A stretch of DNA of 64,000 nucleotides from positions 35,576-99,575 of the forward strand of contig JBJECY010000091.1 of assembly GCA_051871515.1 (NCBI GenBank). The letters are read 5' to 3'. The DNA is from SFTJ01 sp051871515 (GTDB lineage: Bacteria; Bacteroidota; Bacteroidia; Bacteroidales; Muribaculaceae). Below, one piece after another: positions 49,890 through 58,747 of this stretch (positions are counted from its first letter, which is position 1; every line of letters begins with the position of its first letter). The position numbers and the translations under genes are program-made. The notes beneath the pieces are model-generated. The model had not been told where the DNA came from, made no database searches, and saw only the letters and a list, made by a program, of their open reading frames with translations.

Positions 49890-51185
49890 ATGAGTAACAA
49901 AACAAAACAATGGGGTGCTATCATTGTGATGATTGCCCTCTTTGCTATGATTGCCTTTGTGACCAACTTGTGCTCGCCAATGGCTGTGATTGTGAAGAAT
50001 CAGTTTGGCGCATCGAACTTTGCCTCACAAGTAGGTAACTATGGTAACTTCATGGCATATCTGTTGATGGGTGTTCCATCGGGTATGTTAATCAAGAAGT
50101 TAGGCTACAAGAAGACTGCACTGTTGGCGTTGGTAGTTGGTATCGTCGGCATCTTGGTGCAATGGATGAGCGGAAGCATGGGCTTCACCGTTTATCTGAT
50201 TGGTGCTTTCATTTCAGGCTTCTGCATGTGTATGCTTAACACCGTTGTTAACCCAATGCTTAACCTTCTTGGTGGTGGCGGTAACACCGGTAACCAACTT
50301 ATTCAGATTGGTGGCGTGTTTAATTCAACCGCAGCTGTGTGCGTTTACATCCTCATGGGTGCACTCATCGGTGAGGCTACTAAGGCCAAAATCTCTGATG
50401 CTACTCCTGCCTTGATGATTGCTCTTGCCATCTTTGTGATTGCTTTCATTGTGATTCTCTTTACTAAGATTGAGGAGCCTCAAAAGATTGAAAAGGAAGA
50501 AGCTGTTAGCGCTGAAAAGCCAAAATATTCAGCATTCTCGTTCCGTCACTTCAAGCTTGGTATCCTTGCTATCGCATTGTATGGTGCAGTTGAAGTTGGC
50601 CCTCCAACCTACATCCTTCAATACCTCACCGCAGCAACTGACGCTGCCACTCCAGGTTTGGCTTTGGATGCCGGTTATTGCGGCACACTTGGCGCTATCT
50701 ACTTCTTGCTGATGCTTGTTGGCCGTTTCGTTGGTGGCGTTGTTGGTGGTAAGATTTCTACCAAAGCTATGATTTCATCGGTTAGTGCCGTTGCAGTTGT
50801 TCTGCTTGGCTTGGGTATCTTCTTGCCAACTGATGTGACTGTAAGTATTCCTGGTGTTGACTATACCAACCTTTCACTCGTTTGGGGTAATGTTCCTGTT
50901 GGCATCTTGATGTTCTTGCTTGTTGGACTCTGTGCATCGGTTATGTGGGGCGGTATCTTCAACCTCGCTACCGAAGGTCTTGGCAAATACACCGCAGTTG
51001 CTTCAGGTGCATTCATGACTATGGTTTGCGGTTTCGCAATCATGGTGGGTATCCAAGGTTTGGTTGCTGACGTAACCGGTAGCTACTTGGCAAGCTTCTT
51101 TGTTCCATTGGCATGTGCAGCTTACATTTTGTATTATGCACTTATTGGTTCAAAGAATGTCAATACCGATATCCCTGTTGAATAA
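49890..51185 (+). CDS. FucP-like sugar MFS transporter
   Basis: Major facilitator superfamily protein of 431 residues with twelve hydrophobic segments. It resembles the FucP/glucose-galactose porter branch: the central GFCMCMLNTVVNPMLNLLGGG, the GNQLIQIGGVFNSTAAV segment and a YGAVEVGPPTYILQYL segment in the second half. A charged cytosolic loop (about 188-212) joins the halves. The sugar is unknown, and no catabolic genes flank it. A GC-rich terminator follows at 51298. Confidence 0.87.
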   Translation: MSNKTKQWGAIIVMIALFAMIAFVTNLCSPMAVIVKNQFGASNFASQVGNYGNFMAYLLMGVPSGMLIKKLGYKKTALLALVVGIVGILVQWMSGSMGFTVYLIGAFISGFCMCMLNTVVNPMLNLLGGGGNTGNQLIQIGGVFNSTAAVCVYILMGALIGEATKAKISDATPALMIALAIFVIAFIVILFTKIEEPQKIEKEEAVSAEKPKYSAFSFRHFKLGILAIALYGAVEVGPPTYILQYLTAATDAATPGLALDAGYCGTLGAIYFLLMLVGRFVGGVVGGKISTKAMISSVSAVAVVLLGLGIFLPTDVTVSIPGVDYTNLSLVWGNVPVGILMFLLVGLCASVMWGGIFNLATEGLGKYTAVASGAFMTMVCGFAIMVGIQGLVADVTGSYLASFFVPLACAAYILYYALIGSKNVNTDIPVE

Positions 51186-51297
51186 GAATTACATGCCGTG
51201 CATCATTGCATAGTGCCTTTGTGAACTTTGTTGTTCTGCATTGACAATAAGTTTCAATGGCATGAGAGAACGGCAAAAAAATATTGAAAACTATGGT

Positions 51298-51333
51298 TGT
51301 GGTCGGGGCTTTTAGCTCCGGCCACATTTGTTT
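51298..51333 (+). terminator. Terminator after the MFS transporter gene
   Basis: TGTGGTCGGGGC (51298-51309) pairs along its full length with GCTCCGGCCACA (51315-51326), allowing two G-T wobbles, around a TTTTA loop, then TTTGTTT. Confidence 0.85.
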
Positions 51334-51629
51334 CACACGAGTGCAGCTTTGGCAGCAGAATCGTTGCAACGATAAGAATAAAACTTTCCTTATGCATTAT
51401 CCTGCCCAGTGGTGATGCTCTGCAAAGGGGATGCTTGTTTGTAGTAGTTTGTGCGTTTAATATTGAGTGAATTTGGAGTGGTTAATCATTGAGTTTCAGC
51501 CCTTCAGTTTCCAATTATTTGTGATTTGTTTTTCCTCCTATTTTAGCTTTTATATTTGGTTTTTCACAGTGTGAACTCTTTGTGTGAAAAAATGTTGTTA
51601 TTAATAGGTGCTACGTGAAATGTTTTTTG

Positions 51630-51637
51630 TATTTTTG
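51630..51637 (+). promoter_or_regulatory. -7 element for tkt
   Basis: TATTTTTG matches TAnnTTTG; transcription would start near 51644. This places the upstream in-frame Met (51637) inside the promoter and supports ATG 51685. No good -33 element is visible. Confidence 0.5.
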
Positions 51638-51684
51638 TGTGTAAATTGAAATACTTTGTGGAAAACAATTTTTTACTTAAAGAT

Positions 51685-53718
51685 ATGGCAATAAATGTGT
51701 ACAACAGAGCGGCAGATAACATCAGAATCCTTGCTGCTTCAATGGTTGAGAAAGCAAATTCGGGACACCCAGGCGGCGCAATGGGTGGCGCTGATTTTGT
51801 GAATGTATTGTATTCAAAATTTTTAGTAACCGATCCAGGTGATCCGTTGTGGATTTCGCGTGACCGTTTCTTCCTTGACCCCGGTCACATGTCGCCAATG
51901 CTTTATAGCGTGTTGGCACTTACAGGAAAATATTCGCTTGAGGAATTGCAACAATTCCGTCAATGGGGTAGTGTGACTCCCGGTCACCCTGAGGTTGACC
52001 CCATGCGTGGTGTGGAAAACACATCAGGCCCTCTGGGACAAGGCCATGCCATGGCTGTTGGTGCTGCCATTGCCGAGCGCTTTTTGGTGGCTCGTTTTGG
52101 CGAAGTATGGGCGCATAAGACCTATGCTTTTATCTCTGACGGTGGTGTGCAAGAGGAAATTTCACAAGGTGCCGGTCGCATTGCCGGCTATCTTGGCTTG
52201 AGCAACCTCATTATGTTTTATGACAGCAATACGGTGCAGCTGTCAACCGATTGTGATGCAGTGTCGAACGAGAACACTGCCGCCAAATATCGCGCATGGC
52301 ATTGGAACGTGATTGAAGTGGATGGCACAAATGCCCAAGAGATTTCTAAGGCACTCGAAGCTGCCAATGCTGAGACCAAGCGCCCAACGCTGATTATTGG
52401 ACACACAGTGATGGGTAAGGGCTGCGTTACTGCCACAGGCGAGAACTTTGAAGGCAAATGCAGCACTCACGGACAACCTTTGAGCGCATCGGGCGCATCG
52501 TATGAGAAGACTATTGAAAATCTTGGTGGCGATGCCGCCAATCCATGGCAGATATTCCCTGATGTGGCACAGCTTTATGCTCAACGTCAGGCCGAACTCA
52601 AAGAGATTGTGGCTCGCCGCAGAACTGCTCAGCAAGATTGGGCGCAAGCCAATCCTGCAGCAGCCCAAAAGCTCAATGACTATTTGGCTGGCAAGGTTGC
52701 CGATGTTGATTATGCTGCCATTGAACATAAACCTAATATTGCCACTCGTGCAGCTTCAGCCAACGTGCTCAAGGTGCTGGCACAAAAGGTGGGCAATATG
52801 ATTGTTTCTTCGGCCGATTTGGCTAATAGCGATAAGACCGATGCGTTCCTTAAGGTGGCTGGTGCATTCACCACTGGCGACTTTAGCGGCGCATTCTTGC
52901 ACGCAGGTGTGTCAGAACTCACCATGACTGCCATCATCAACGGTATTGCGTTGCATGGAGGCCTGGTGGGTGCTTGTGCCACCTTCTTTGTGTTTAGTGA
53001 TTATATGAAGCCTGCTGTACGTATGTCGGCACTCATGCAGCTGCCTGTGAAGTTCATTTGGACTCACGATGCATTCCGCGTGGGCGAGGACGGCCCAACA
53101 CACGAGCCGGTTGAGCAAGAGGCACAAATACGCCTTATGGAAGAACTCAAAAACCATGCTGGCCGCAATAGTATGCTTGTGCTGCGTCCTGCCGACGCTG
53201 CCGAGACTTCGGTGGCTTGGAAGATGGCAATGGAAAACATCCTCACCCCAACAGCCCTTATTCTTTCGCGTCAAAACATTAATGACCTGCCATCGCAAAG
53301 TGGCAACAGATATGAAGATGCGCTTGAGGCACAAAAGGGTGCGTATGCAGTTATCAAGGCTGCGAACCCCGATGTTGTTCTGGTGGGCAATGGTTCAGAA
53401 GTGGCTACCCTTGTTGCCGCTAACCAGTTGCTTAGTGCTAAGGGCATCAAGGCTCAGGTGGTATCAGTGCCGTCGATTGGATTGTTTATGAACCAAAGTA
53501 AGGAATACCGCAACGAGGTGATTCCTGAAGGCGTTCCTGTTTATGGACTCACAGCCGGGTTGCCATCAACGCTTCAAAGCGTGGTGGGCTGCAACGGCAA
53601 GGTATTTGGTTTAAACCATTTTGGAGCATCGGCATCTTACAAGGTGCTTGATGAGAAATTTGGTTTTACGGCTGATAGTGTGGCTAAAGATATCGATACG
53701 TTCCTTAATTCGTTATAA
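51685..53718 (+). CDS. tkt: Transketolase
   Basis: Thiamine-diphosphate enzyme of the pentose phosphate pathway, 677 residues. The N-terminal PP domain has MVEKANSGHPGGAMGGADF and SGPLGQGHAMAVGAA, with the ThDP/Mg site around FISDGGVQEEISQG. The Pyr domain has the catalytic Glu region FLHAGVSELTMTAIINGIA and THDAFRVGEDGPTHEPVEQ. The C-terminal domain ends NHFGASASYKVLDEKFG. It has a clear relation to normal transketolases in length, not the split form. The two OmpA genes follow after 137 bases but have their own -7 box. Confidence 0.96.
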   Translation: MAINVYNRAADNIRILAASMVEKANSGHPGGAMGGADFVNVLYSKFLVTDPGDPLWISRDRFFLDPGHMSPMLYSVLALTGKYSLEELQQFRQWGSVTPGHPEVDPMRGVENTSGPLGQGHAMAVGAAIAERFLVARFGEVWAHKTYAFISDGGVQEEISQGAGRIAGYLGLSNLIMFYDSNTVQLSTDCDAVSNENTAAKYRAWHWNVIEVDGTNAQEISKALEAANAETKRPTLIIGHTVMGKGCVTATGENFEGKCSTHGQPLSASGASYEKTIENLGGDAANPWQIFPDVAQLYAQRQAELKEIVARRRTAQQDWAQANPAAAQKLNDYLAGKVADVDYAAIEHKPNIATRAASANVLKVLAQKVGNMIVSSADLANSDKTDAFLKVAGAFTTGDFSGAFLHAGVSELTMTAIINGIALHGGLVGACATFFVFSDYMKPAVRMSALMQLPVKFIWTHDAFRVGEDGPTHEPVEQEAQIRLMEELKNHAGRNSMLVLRPADAAETSVAWKMAMENILTPTALILSRQNINDLPSQSGNRYEDALEAQKGAYAVIKAANPDVVLVGNGSEVATLVAANQLLSAKGIKAQVVSVPSIGLFMNQSKEYRNEVIPEGVPVYGLTAGLPSTLQSVVGCNGKVFGLNHFGASASYKVLDEKFGFTADSVAKDIDTFLNSL

Positions 53719-53762
53719 TTTAGGAACTTTTGATTCTTTGCCCCTAAAAATCTTGTGTTTGA

Positions 53763-53796
53763 TTTGCTAATTATTCAAAAGTATTTAGTAATTTTG
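53763..53796 (+). promoter_or_regulatory. Promoter of the tandem OmpA genes
   Basis: TTTG at 53763-53766 and TAATTTTG at 53789-53796 are 22 bases apart, slightly wider than usual. Transcription would start near 53803, about 53 bases before the first start codon. Confidence 0.5.
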
Positions 53797-53855
53797 CAAA
53801 TCGCTATAAAAGATAATAAATATTTAAGTTTCTATAAATTTTTAATTAAAAGTCT

Positions 53856-55058
53856 ATGAAAAAGATTGCTTTGATTGTTGCTTTATGTGCAATAATGGTT
53901 CCTTCGATTAAGGCACAAGAAGTGACCTATGTTGAAGATCCCTCACAGGGTTATCTTCTCAACAGTTTTAAGGACAATTGGTTCATTCATGGCGAACTTG
54001 GTGCTGGTGTACTGATGAGTCCTAACGACAAGAGCGTTGACAAATTCAGTAATCGTATTGGCTATTCATTTAACCTTTCAGTAGGTAAATGGTTCTCACC
54101 AGTGGTTGGTATCCGCGGTGGTGCTGATGCCTATCTTTGCAAAGGCGCTGCTAAAGGTTTGAATAATGACCTTGGTCTTCGTCCCGACCTTGACTATGCT
54201 GAGGGCAATATGATTGCTCAAAAGTCATGGCAATTTGGCCCAACTTTCGACGTGCTTGTTAATCTCACCAACTGGTGGTGTGGTTATAAGCCCGGTCGTG
54301 TTTATAATGGCGTATTCTATGTTGGTGCTGCAGTTAACTTTGCTTGCGCAAGAGACCTTGAGAACGGTGGTTGGTCATTTGACTACGCCGACTCTCACAG
54401 CCTTAGCATTCGCACTGGCTTGTTGAACAAGTTTGCCGTTTCAAAGAGAGTTGACATTTTGCTTGACTTGCGTTGTGACCTGGTTCAAGAGCACTTCGAC
54501 ACTGAGTGCACTCGCAACCTTTATGCAACTGCATTGGTTGGTGTGGGCTACAACTTTGGCAAGACCGAGTGGAAGGCTCCTGTAACCGCCATCTGCCCAA
54601 CTTGGAAATATACCGATGCTGAAGGCGATGCATTGGCTGCACGCTTGCAAGCTGCTGAAGCTAAGATTGCTGACCTTGAGAAGCAATTGCGCGACTGCCT
54701 CAACCGCAAGCCTGAAGTGATTGAGAAGGACGATGCTCCTCTTGCAACCATTTATTATCCTATTGGCAAGAGCACCATCACAGGCGTCAACATCAAGATT
54801 GTAGATGCTGTGGCTGAAGTGATGAAACAATCTGACAAGAACTATGTTCTCACCGGATGGGCTGACAACTACACTGGTACCGACAAAATCAACGCTAAGC
54901 TGCGTAAAGACCGTGTTAATGGTGTGAAGAAAGCTCTCGTGCGCAAGGGTGTTGCTGAAGGTCGTCTCGATGCTCAAATCAACGATGGCAACCTCACTAA
55001 CTTTGGTGCTAAGTGCGCTTCTCTTGACCGTGCTGTAACCATCAATGAAGCTAAGTAA
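53856..55058 (+). CDS. OmpA-family outer-membrane protein, copy 1
   Basis: A 400-residue porin-like protein. A signal peptide (KKIALIVALCAIMVPSIKAQ) is followed by EVTYVEDPSQGYLL, an N-terminal eight-strand barrel (about 35-245), a coiled-coil linker with LQAAEAKIADLEKQLRDCLN (about 265-290) and a C-terminal OmpA peptidoglycan-binding domain (about 298-400). In that domain the Asp and Arg that hold diaminopimelate fit TGWADNYTGTDKIN and AKLRKDRVNGVKK. It probably anchors the outer membrane to the wall. The adjacent gene 60 bases downstream is a close paralog. Confidence 0.93.
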   Translation: MKKIALIVALCAIMVPSIKAQEVTYVEDPSQGYLLNSFKDNWFIHGELGAGVLMSPNDKSVDKFSNRIGYSFNLSVGKWFSPVVGIRGGADAYLCKGAAKGLNNDLGLRPDLDYAEGNMIAQKSWQFGPTFDVLVNLTNWWCGYKPGRVYNGVFYVGAAVNFACARDLENGGWSFDYADSHSLSIRTGLLNKFAVSKRVDILLDLRCDLVQEHFDTECTRNLYATALVGVGYNFGKTEWKAPVTAICPTWKYTDAEGDALAARLQAAEAKIADLEKQLRDCLNRKPEVIEKDDAPLATIYYPIGKSTITGVNIKIVDAVAEVMKQSDKNYVLTGWADNYTGTDKINAKLRKDRVNGVKKALVRKGVAEGRLDAQINDGNLTNFGAKCASLDRAVTINEAK

Positions 55059-55118
55059 TCGCCTCATTGTCAGTGATTGTTTATAAAGAAAAAATAAATT
55101 ATAAATTAGGATATTGAT

Positions 55119-56375
55119 ATGAAAAGACTTACTTTACTTGCCGCAATATTAATCGCTGCAATGAGTGTTGCTATCAATGCTCAAGAAGTAACTTATGTTG
55201 AGGATCCTTCACAAGGTTTGCTCATCAACAAGGCTCCAAACAACTGGTTCCTCACTGCTGAGGCAGGTGCCAACTTGTTCATGAGCCCTAATGATACCCA
55301 CGTTGAAAAGTTCACTAACCGCATTGGTGGTTCTTTCGACCTGTCGCTGGGCAAGTGGGTTTCTCCTGTGTTTGGTTTGCGTGCTGGCGTGGCTGCGTTC
55401 CTGGGTAAGGGCGCTTGCGACGGCTACTATCACGACCGTGGCGACATGGCCATCCGTCCAGACCTTGACTATGCTGAAAACGGCTATTACGCTCAAAAAG
55501 CATGGTTCGTAGGTCCTAAGTTGGATGCTATGTTGAACCTCACCAACTGGGCACTTGGTTATAAACCTGACCGCATTTACAATGCTGTATTCTATTTGGG
55601 TACTGCTGTTTATTTCCCATTTGCTAAGGGTGGTCCAAATCACAACATCTATCAAGACAAGTTGAATCCAAAGGTTGACGAAAACGCAAGTTGGGCTCAC
55701 ACTGGCTCAAAGGATATTGACGTTCACCTTGGCATCTTGAACAAGTTTGCCGTTTCAAAGCGCGTTGACATTCTTGTTGACCTCCGTTTCGATTATCTGC
55801 AAGAAAACTTCGACGATATTGCTGACACTCGTAACTGTAACCTCAACCTGCTTGTTGGTATTGGCTACAACTTCGGTAAGACCGACTGGAATGGCCCAAT
55901 CACAGCCGTTTGCCCAACTTGGAAATATACCGATGCTGAGGGCGATGCATTGGCTGCACGCCTGCAAGCTGCTGAGGCTAAGATTGCCGACCTTGAGAAG
56001 CAATTGCGCGACTGTCTCAACCGCAAGCCTGAAGTGATTGAGAAGGACGATGCTCCTCTTGCTACAATCTATTTCCCAATCAACAAGACTGCTATCACTG
56101 GCGTACAAACCAAGGTGGTTAATGCCGTAGCAGAAGTGATGAAGCAAACTGATAAGGAATACCTTCTCACCGGTTGGGCTGATAACTACACTGGTAACGA
56201 CAAGATTAACACTCGCTTGCGCAAGGGCCGTGTTGCTACTGTGAAGAAAGCTCTCGTTCGCAAGGGTGTTGAAGAAAGCCGCTTGGAAACTACCATCAAC
56301 GATGGCAACCTCACCAACTTTGGTGCTAAGTGCGCTTCACTTGACCGTGCAGTTACCGTACAAGAAAAGAAGTAA
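55119..56375 (+). CDS. OmpA-family outer-membrane protein, copy 2
   Basis: A 418-residue paralog of the preceding gene with the same layout: signal peptide (KRLTLLAAILIAAMSVAINAQ), the start EVTYVEDPSQGLLI, a barrel with extra loop residues (FAKGGPNHNIYQDKLNPK), the same linker LQAAEAKIADLEKQLRDCLN and an OmpA domain with TGWADNYTGNDKIN. DNA identity with copy 1 is very high across the linker (about 55918-56060) and clearly lower in the barrel. A strong terminator follows, so the pair is likely one transcription unit of highly expressed surface proteins. Confidence 0.93.
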   Translation: MKRLTLLAAILIAAMSVAINAQEVTYVEDPSQGLLINKAPNNWFLTAEAGANLFMSPNDTHVEKFTNRIGGSFDLSLGKWVSPVFGLRAGVAAFLGKGACDGYYHDRGDMAIRPDLDYAENGYYAQKAWFVGPKLDAMLNLTNWALGYKPDRIYNAVFYLGTAVYFPFAKGGPNHNIYQDKLNPKVDENASWAHTGSKDIDVHLGILNKFAVSKRVDILVDLRFDYLQENFDDIADTRNCNLNLLVGIGYNFGKTDWNGPITAVCPTWKYTDAEGDALAARLQAAEAKIADLEKQLRDCLNRKPEVIEKDDAPLATIYFPINKTAITGVQTKVVNAVAEVMKQTDKEYLLTGWADNYTGNDKINTRLRKGRVATVKKALVRKGVEESRLETTINDGNLTNFGAKCASLDRAVTVQEKK

Positions 56376-56425
56376 TATCCTGAATCAACACTCCTGGTGT
56401 TGACAGAATAAAGATTCGCATAATT

Positions 56426-56462
56426 AGTGCATCGGTTCCTTGGGAGCCGATGCACTTTTTGT
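56426..56462 (+). terminator. Terminator after the OmpA pair
   Basis: AGTGCATCGG (56426-56435) and CCGATGCACT (56447-56456) form a perfect ten-base stem followed by TTTTGTTT. It ends the tandem OmpA transcript. Confidence 0.85.
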
Positions 56463-56572
56463 TTGAGTGCCACACTTATATCTGGCTTTTGGTGATACTC
56501 ATGCTGTTGCCATAGAAGTGCTCTATTAGTAGGCTTCAACATTGACAAAGCTGTGGCATCTAAGTTTTGAGA

Positions 56573-56755
56573 TTACATTGTCTGCTTACCATTATTGATT
56601 TGAGCCCGACCTTTGAAAGAAGTTGGGCTTAATTTATAAACAATGTTGATGTCGTATTTTAGAGCGTCCGAAAGATGGGAGAATATTTGGTATGCTATTC
56701 TTAGGTGTGCATAGGGATGATTAAGGTGCTTATCAAGATTAAGATAGTGTCTCAA
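56573..56755 (-). pseudogene. Short minus-strand coding-like fragment
   Basis: A 60-codon frame opens with TTG directly after an in-frame stop. Its translation (RHYLNLDKHLNHPYAHLRIA, then QIFSHLSDALKYDINIVYKL) is compositionally plausible as protein, but I recognise no family, and there is no promoter or good start. It may be the end of a decayed gene or chance. Confidence 0.25.
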
Positions 56756-56800
56756 TTTTTAGTAAGATACACTCTTTGGCAGTTGTGTTAGTTATCATTG

Positions 56801-57063
56801 TCACGCAAAGAATCCGTTCGGTCCAACAGGACATATATTATCGTCAGCTGGTAATATGTCGGTACTGCTGCGGACATATTTCACAATGCCGTATTTGTGG
56901 CTTATTTCGGCTGTTTCCCCGTGAATGAGGGGAGATGTCAGTTTAGCATCATTTATCGGTACACCGAAGTAATTTGAGCCATTGCTAATAGTAAATTATG
57001 GTTTGTGGTGGAAGGTTGAGTAACTAAAAGAGCGGAATCCATTTGCGGGATTACACCCTGATT
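56801..57063 (-). pseudogene. Decayed coding fragment of unknown family
   Basis: On the minus strand a frame of 64 codons ending at TGA 56803-56801 reads as convincing protein (FTISNGSNYFGVPINDAKLT, later HGETAEISHKYGIVKYVRSS and ICPVGPNGFFA). It is preceded in the same frame by about 21 more codons (NPANGFRSFSYSTFHHKP) interrupted by one TAA at 56998-56996. There is no start codon in a sensible place, so it looks like the 3' remnant of a gene. I do not recognise the family. Confidence 0.35.
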
Positions 57064-57221
57064 TTTAATCTATCAGCATTATCAGACAGCCACCATCATC
57101 AACAGGAAAAATATGCAACTAACCCATAATAGTGTTACTTTTTAGGCAGCGTGAAATCTTTTAGTGGGTTGGATTATTGTTGTTTTACGAGTAAACGCAG
57201 AATAGTTTTTGGTGGTATAAT

Positions 57222-57260
57222 AAAAAAAGGTGAGCCGAAATATTCAGCTCACCTTTTTTT
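57222..57260 (-). terminator. Terminator after the GH57 gene, probably bidirectional
   Basis: AAGGTGAGC (57227-57235) and GCTCACCTT (57247-57255) form a perfect stem with A residues before and T residues after, so it can work in both directions. It ends the glycogen operon 20 bases past the last stop codon. Confidence 0.85.
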
Positions 57261-57280
57261 ATTCAGAGGCTAATGCAGTT

Positions 57281-58705
57281 TTATTTAGCTTTCTTTGCTG
57301 CGGTTTTCTTAGCCTTTGGTGCTGCTTCTTTTGGTTCATCAGCAGGAGCAGCCTTTTTGCAAGCAGCTTTCTTTGCAGGGGCTTTCTTAGCCGGAGCCTT
57401 TTCTTCTGCTGGCTTTTCGTCGTCCTTGATGATGTTGTTACGCATCAGGGTCACCTCGCGGTTAAGCTCGCTGATTTCGCTTGCTTGGTTGCGGATGGTG
57501 GTGATGAGTGCGTTGAGCTCTTCGTTCTCAATTGAGAGCGGGTATTGCTCTTCAACGCGCACAATGAAGTCTGACAACACATTCATGTAGTTGGTGAAGC
57601 CTTCGTAAGGAGTGCTGTATGGGCTGAATGCGTAGGTACCTGATGTGTTCATATAGTAGAAGTGGTCGCTTGATTGCAGGCGCATGAAGTCAACCTTGAT
57701 GCTGCGTTCTTCGCACAGGCTAACACGTTCTGCTACTGAGAAGAGCTTGTTGAGTGCTTCTTGTTGCAACAGGTTGCCTTGCCAAGCGCTGGCGTCGCGA
57801 GCTTCGCCTGACCATGTCATTGGGAATGGAACAGAGAGTTGTGAAACCGGTTTGAGGCGTGAGATAGCTTCGCTTGGAGTCCAGAACTCAATGTTTTTCT
57901 CAGCTGCATAGATTGGGAGAGCCTTGAAGAAGTCGAAGATACCTGTTTCGCGTGGCATGAGTGTGCCAAAGGTTTCGTAGCTCATGCAGATGTTGATGAG
58001 TTGTTCTTCTTGTGGAAGGTCGGCAATCCAACCCATGTATTTGTCGGCTGTGAGTGGATAAGATTCCCAATCGGTGTTGTTGAAGCGTGCGGTGATGTCT
58101 TCAGTGAGCTTGCTGTTGCGCAGCAACAGTTTCAGCTTAGGAGCTGATGCTGAAGCGTAGAGGTAGTTGGGCGACTTCCATCCGAGGATGTGTTTTGCGC
58201 CTTCGGTCACCATACCCTTCATGCCCAAACCTGCAACCCAAGTTGCAATCTCATCATCGTAAAGGAGCTCGGTGTTGCGGAACACTTTTGGCTTTTGTCC
58301 AAAGAGCTGATAGATGGTAGAGTCGTGGATTTCAACTTGACGACGGAATTCCTCAATGTCGCGCAGAGATGCGAGAGAGTGAGAGAATGTCTCAGAAAGG
58401 AATTCAACGCATCCTGTTGCCACCAATTCTTTCATCAGGTCGATGAACTCAGGCACGTATTGTTGCAATTGCTCAATTGCGGTACCGCTGATTGAGAATG
58501 CCACTTTAAACTTTTTGCCACTGGCCTTGATGATGTCGAGGAGCATCTTGGTAGCCGGGATATAAGAGTTTTGGGCTACGCGTGTGATAATATCGTCGTT
58601 TGCGAAATCGTCGTAGTAGTAGTGGTCGTTACCGATTTCAAAGAAGCGATATTTTTTCAGGCGGAATGGCTGATGTATGTGAAAATAAAAACAAATTGCT
58701 TTCAT
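57281..58705 (-). CDS. Glycoside hydrolase family 57 protein with Lys/Ala-rich tail
   Basis: A 474-residue GH57-type alpha-glucan-active enzyme. The N-terminus has AICFYFHIHQPFRLKKYRF with the family HIHQP motif. The candidate nucleophile Glu is in VFRNTELLYDDEIATW at about residue 141, and LGMKGMVTEGAKHILGW follows. There is no signal peptide, so it is cytosolic. The last 46 residues are a disordered tail of Lys, Ala and Pro (AEEKAPAKKAPAKKAACKK and onward), unrelated to the catalytic fold. It is last in an operon with a debranching enzyme and a glycogen synthase-like gene, so a role in storage-glucan turnover is likely; GH57 also includes branching enzymes and 4-alpha-glucanotransferases. 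Confidence 0.85.
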   Translation of the reverse strand: MKAICFYFHIHQPFRLKKYRFFEIGNDHYYYDDFANDDIITRVAQNSYIPATKMLLDIIKASGKKFKVAFSISGTAIEQLQQYVPEFIDLMKELVATGCVEFLSETFSHSLASLRDIEEFRRQVEIHDSTIYQLFGQKPKVFRNTELLYDDEIATWVAGLGMKGMVTEGAKHILGWKSPNYLYASASAPKLKLLLRNSKLTEDITARFNNTDWESYPLTADKYMGWIADLPQEEQLINICMSYETFGTLMPRETGIFDFFKALPIYAAEKNIEFWTPSEAISRLKPVSQLSVPFPMTWSGEARDASAWQGNLLQQEALNKLFSVAERVSLCEERSIKVDFMRLQSSDHFYYMNTSGTYAFSPYSTPYEGFTNYMNVLSDFIVRVEEQYPLSIENEELNALITTIRNQASEISELNREVTLMRNNIIKDDEKPAEEKAPAKKAPAKKAACKKAAPADEPKEAAPKAKKTAAKKAK

Positions 58706-58747
58706 TGTATTATATCGTTTTTTTAATTTAAGTTGTTATTATGGTTG

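Larger units (their letters stand above)
51186..51684. other. Intergenic region between the MFS gene and tkt
   Basis: This gap holds the MFS terminator (51298-51333) and, near its right end, a TATTTTTG -7 box at 51630-51637 for tkt. The stretch 51334-51600 shows no gene or structured RNA that I recognise. Confidence 0.5.
56376..57280. other. Gene-poor region between the OmpA pair and the glycogen operon
   Basis: About 900 bases without an intact gene. It contains the OmpA terminator (56426-56462), a hairpin AGCCCGAC/GTTGGGCT (56603-56629), two stretches on the minus strand that look like broken coding sequence (56573-56755 and 56801-57060) and the GH57 terminator (57222-57260). It may be the scar of a lost or decayed element. 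Confidence 0.5.

Noticed and set aside
56603..56629. AGCCCGAC/GTTGGGCT hairpin as a terminator
   Set aside because: No T-run follows on either strand; it may be part of the decayed fragment region.
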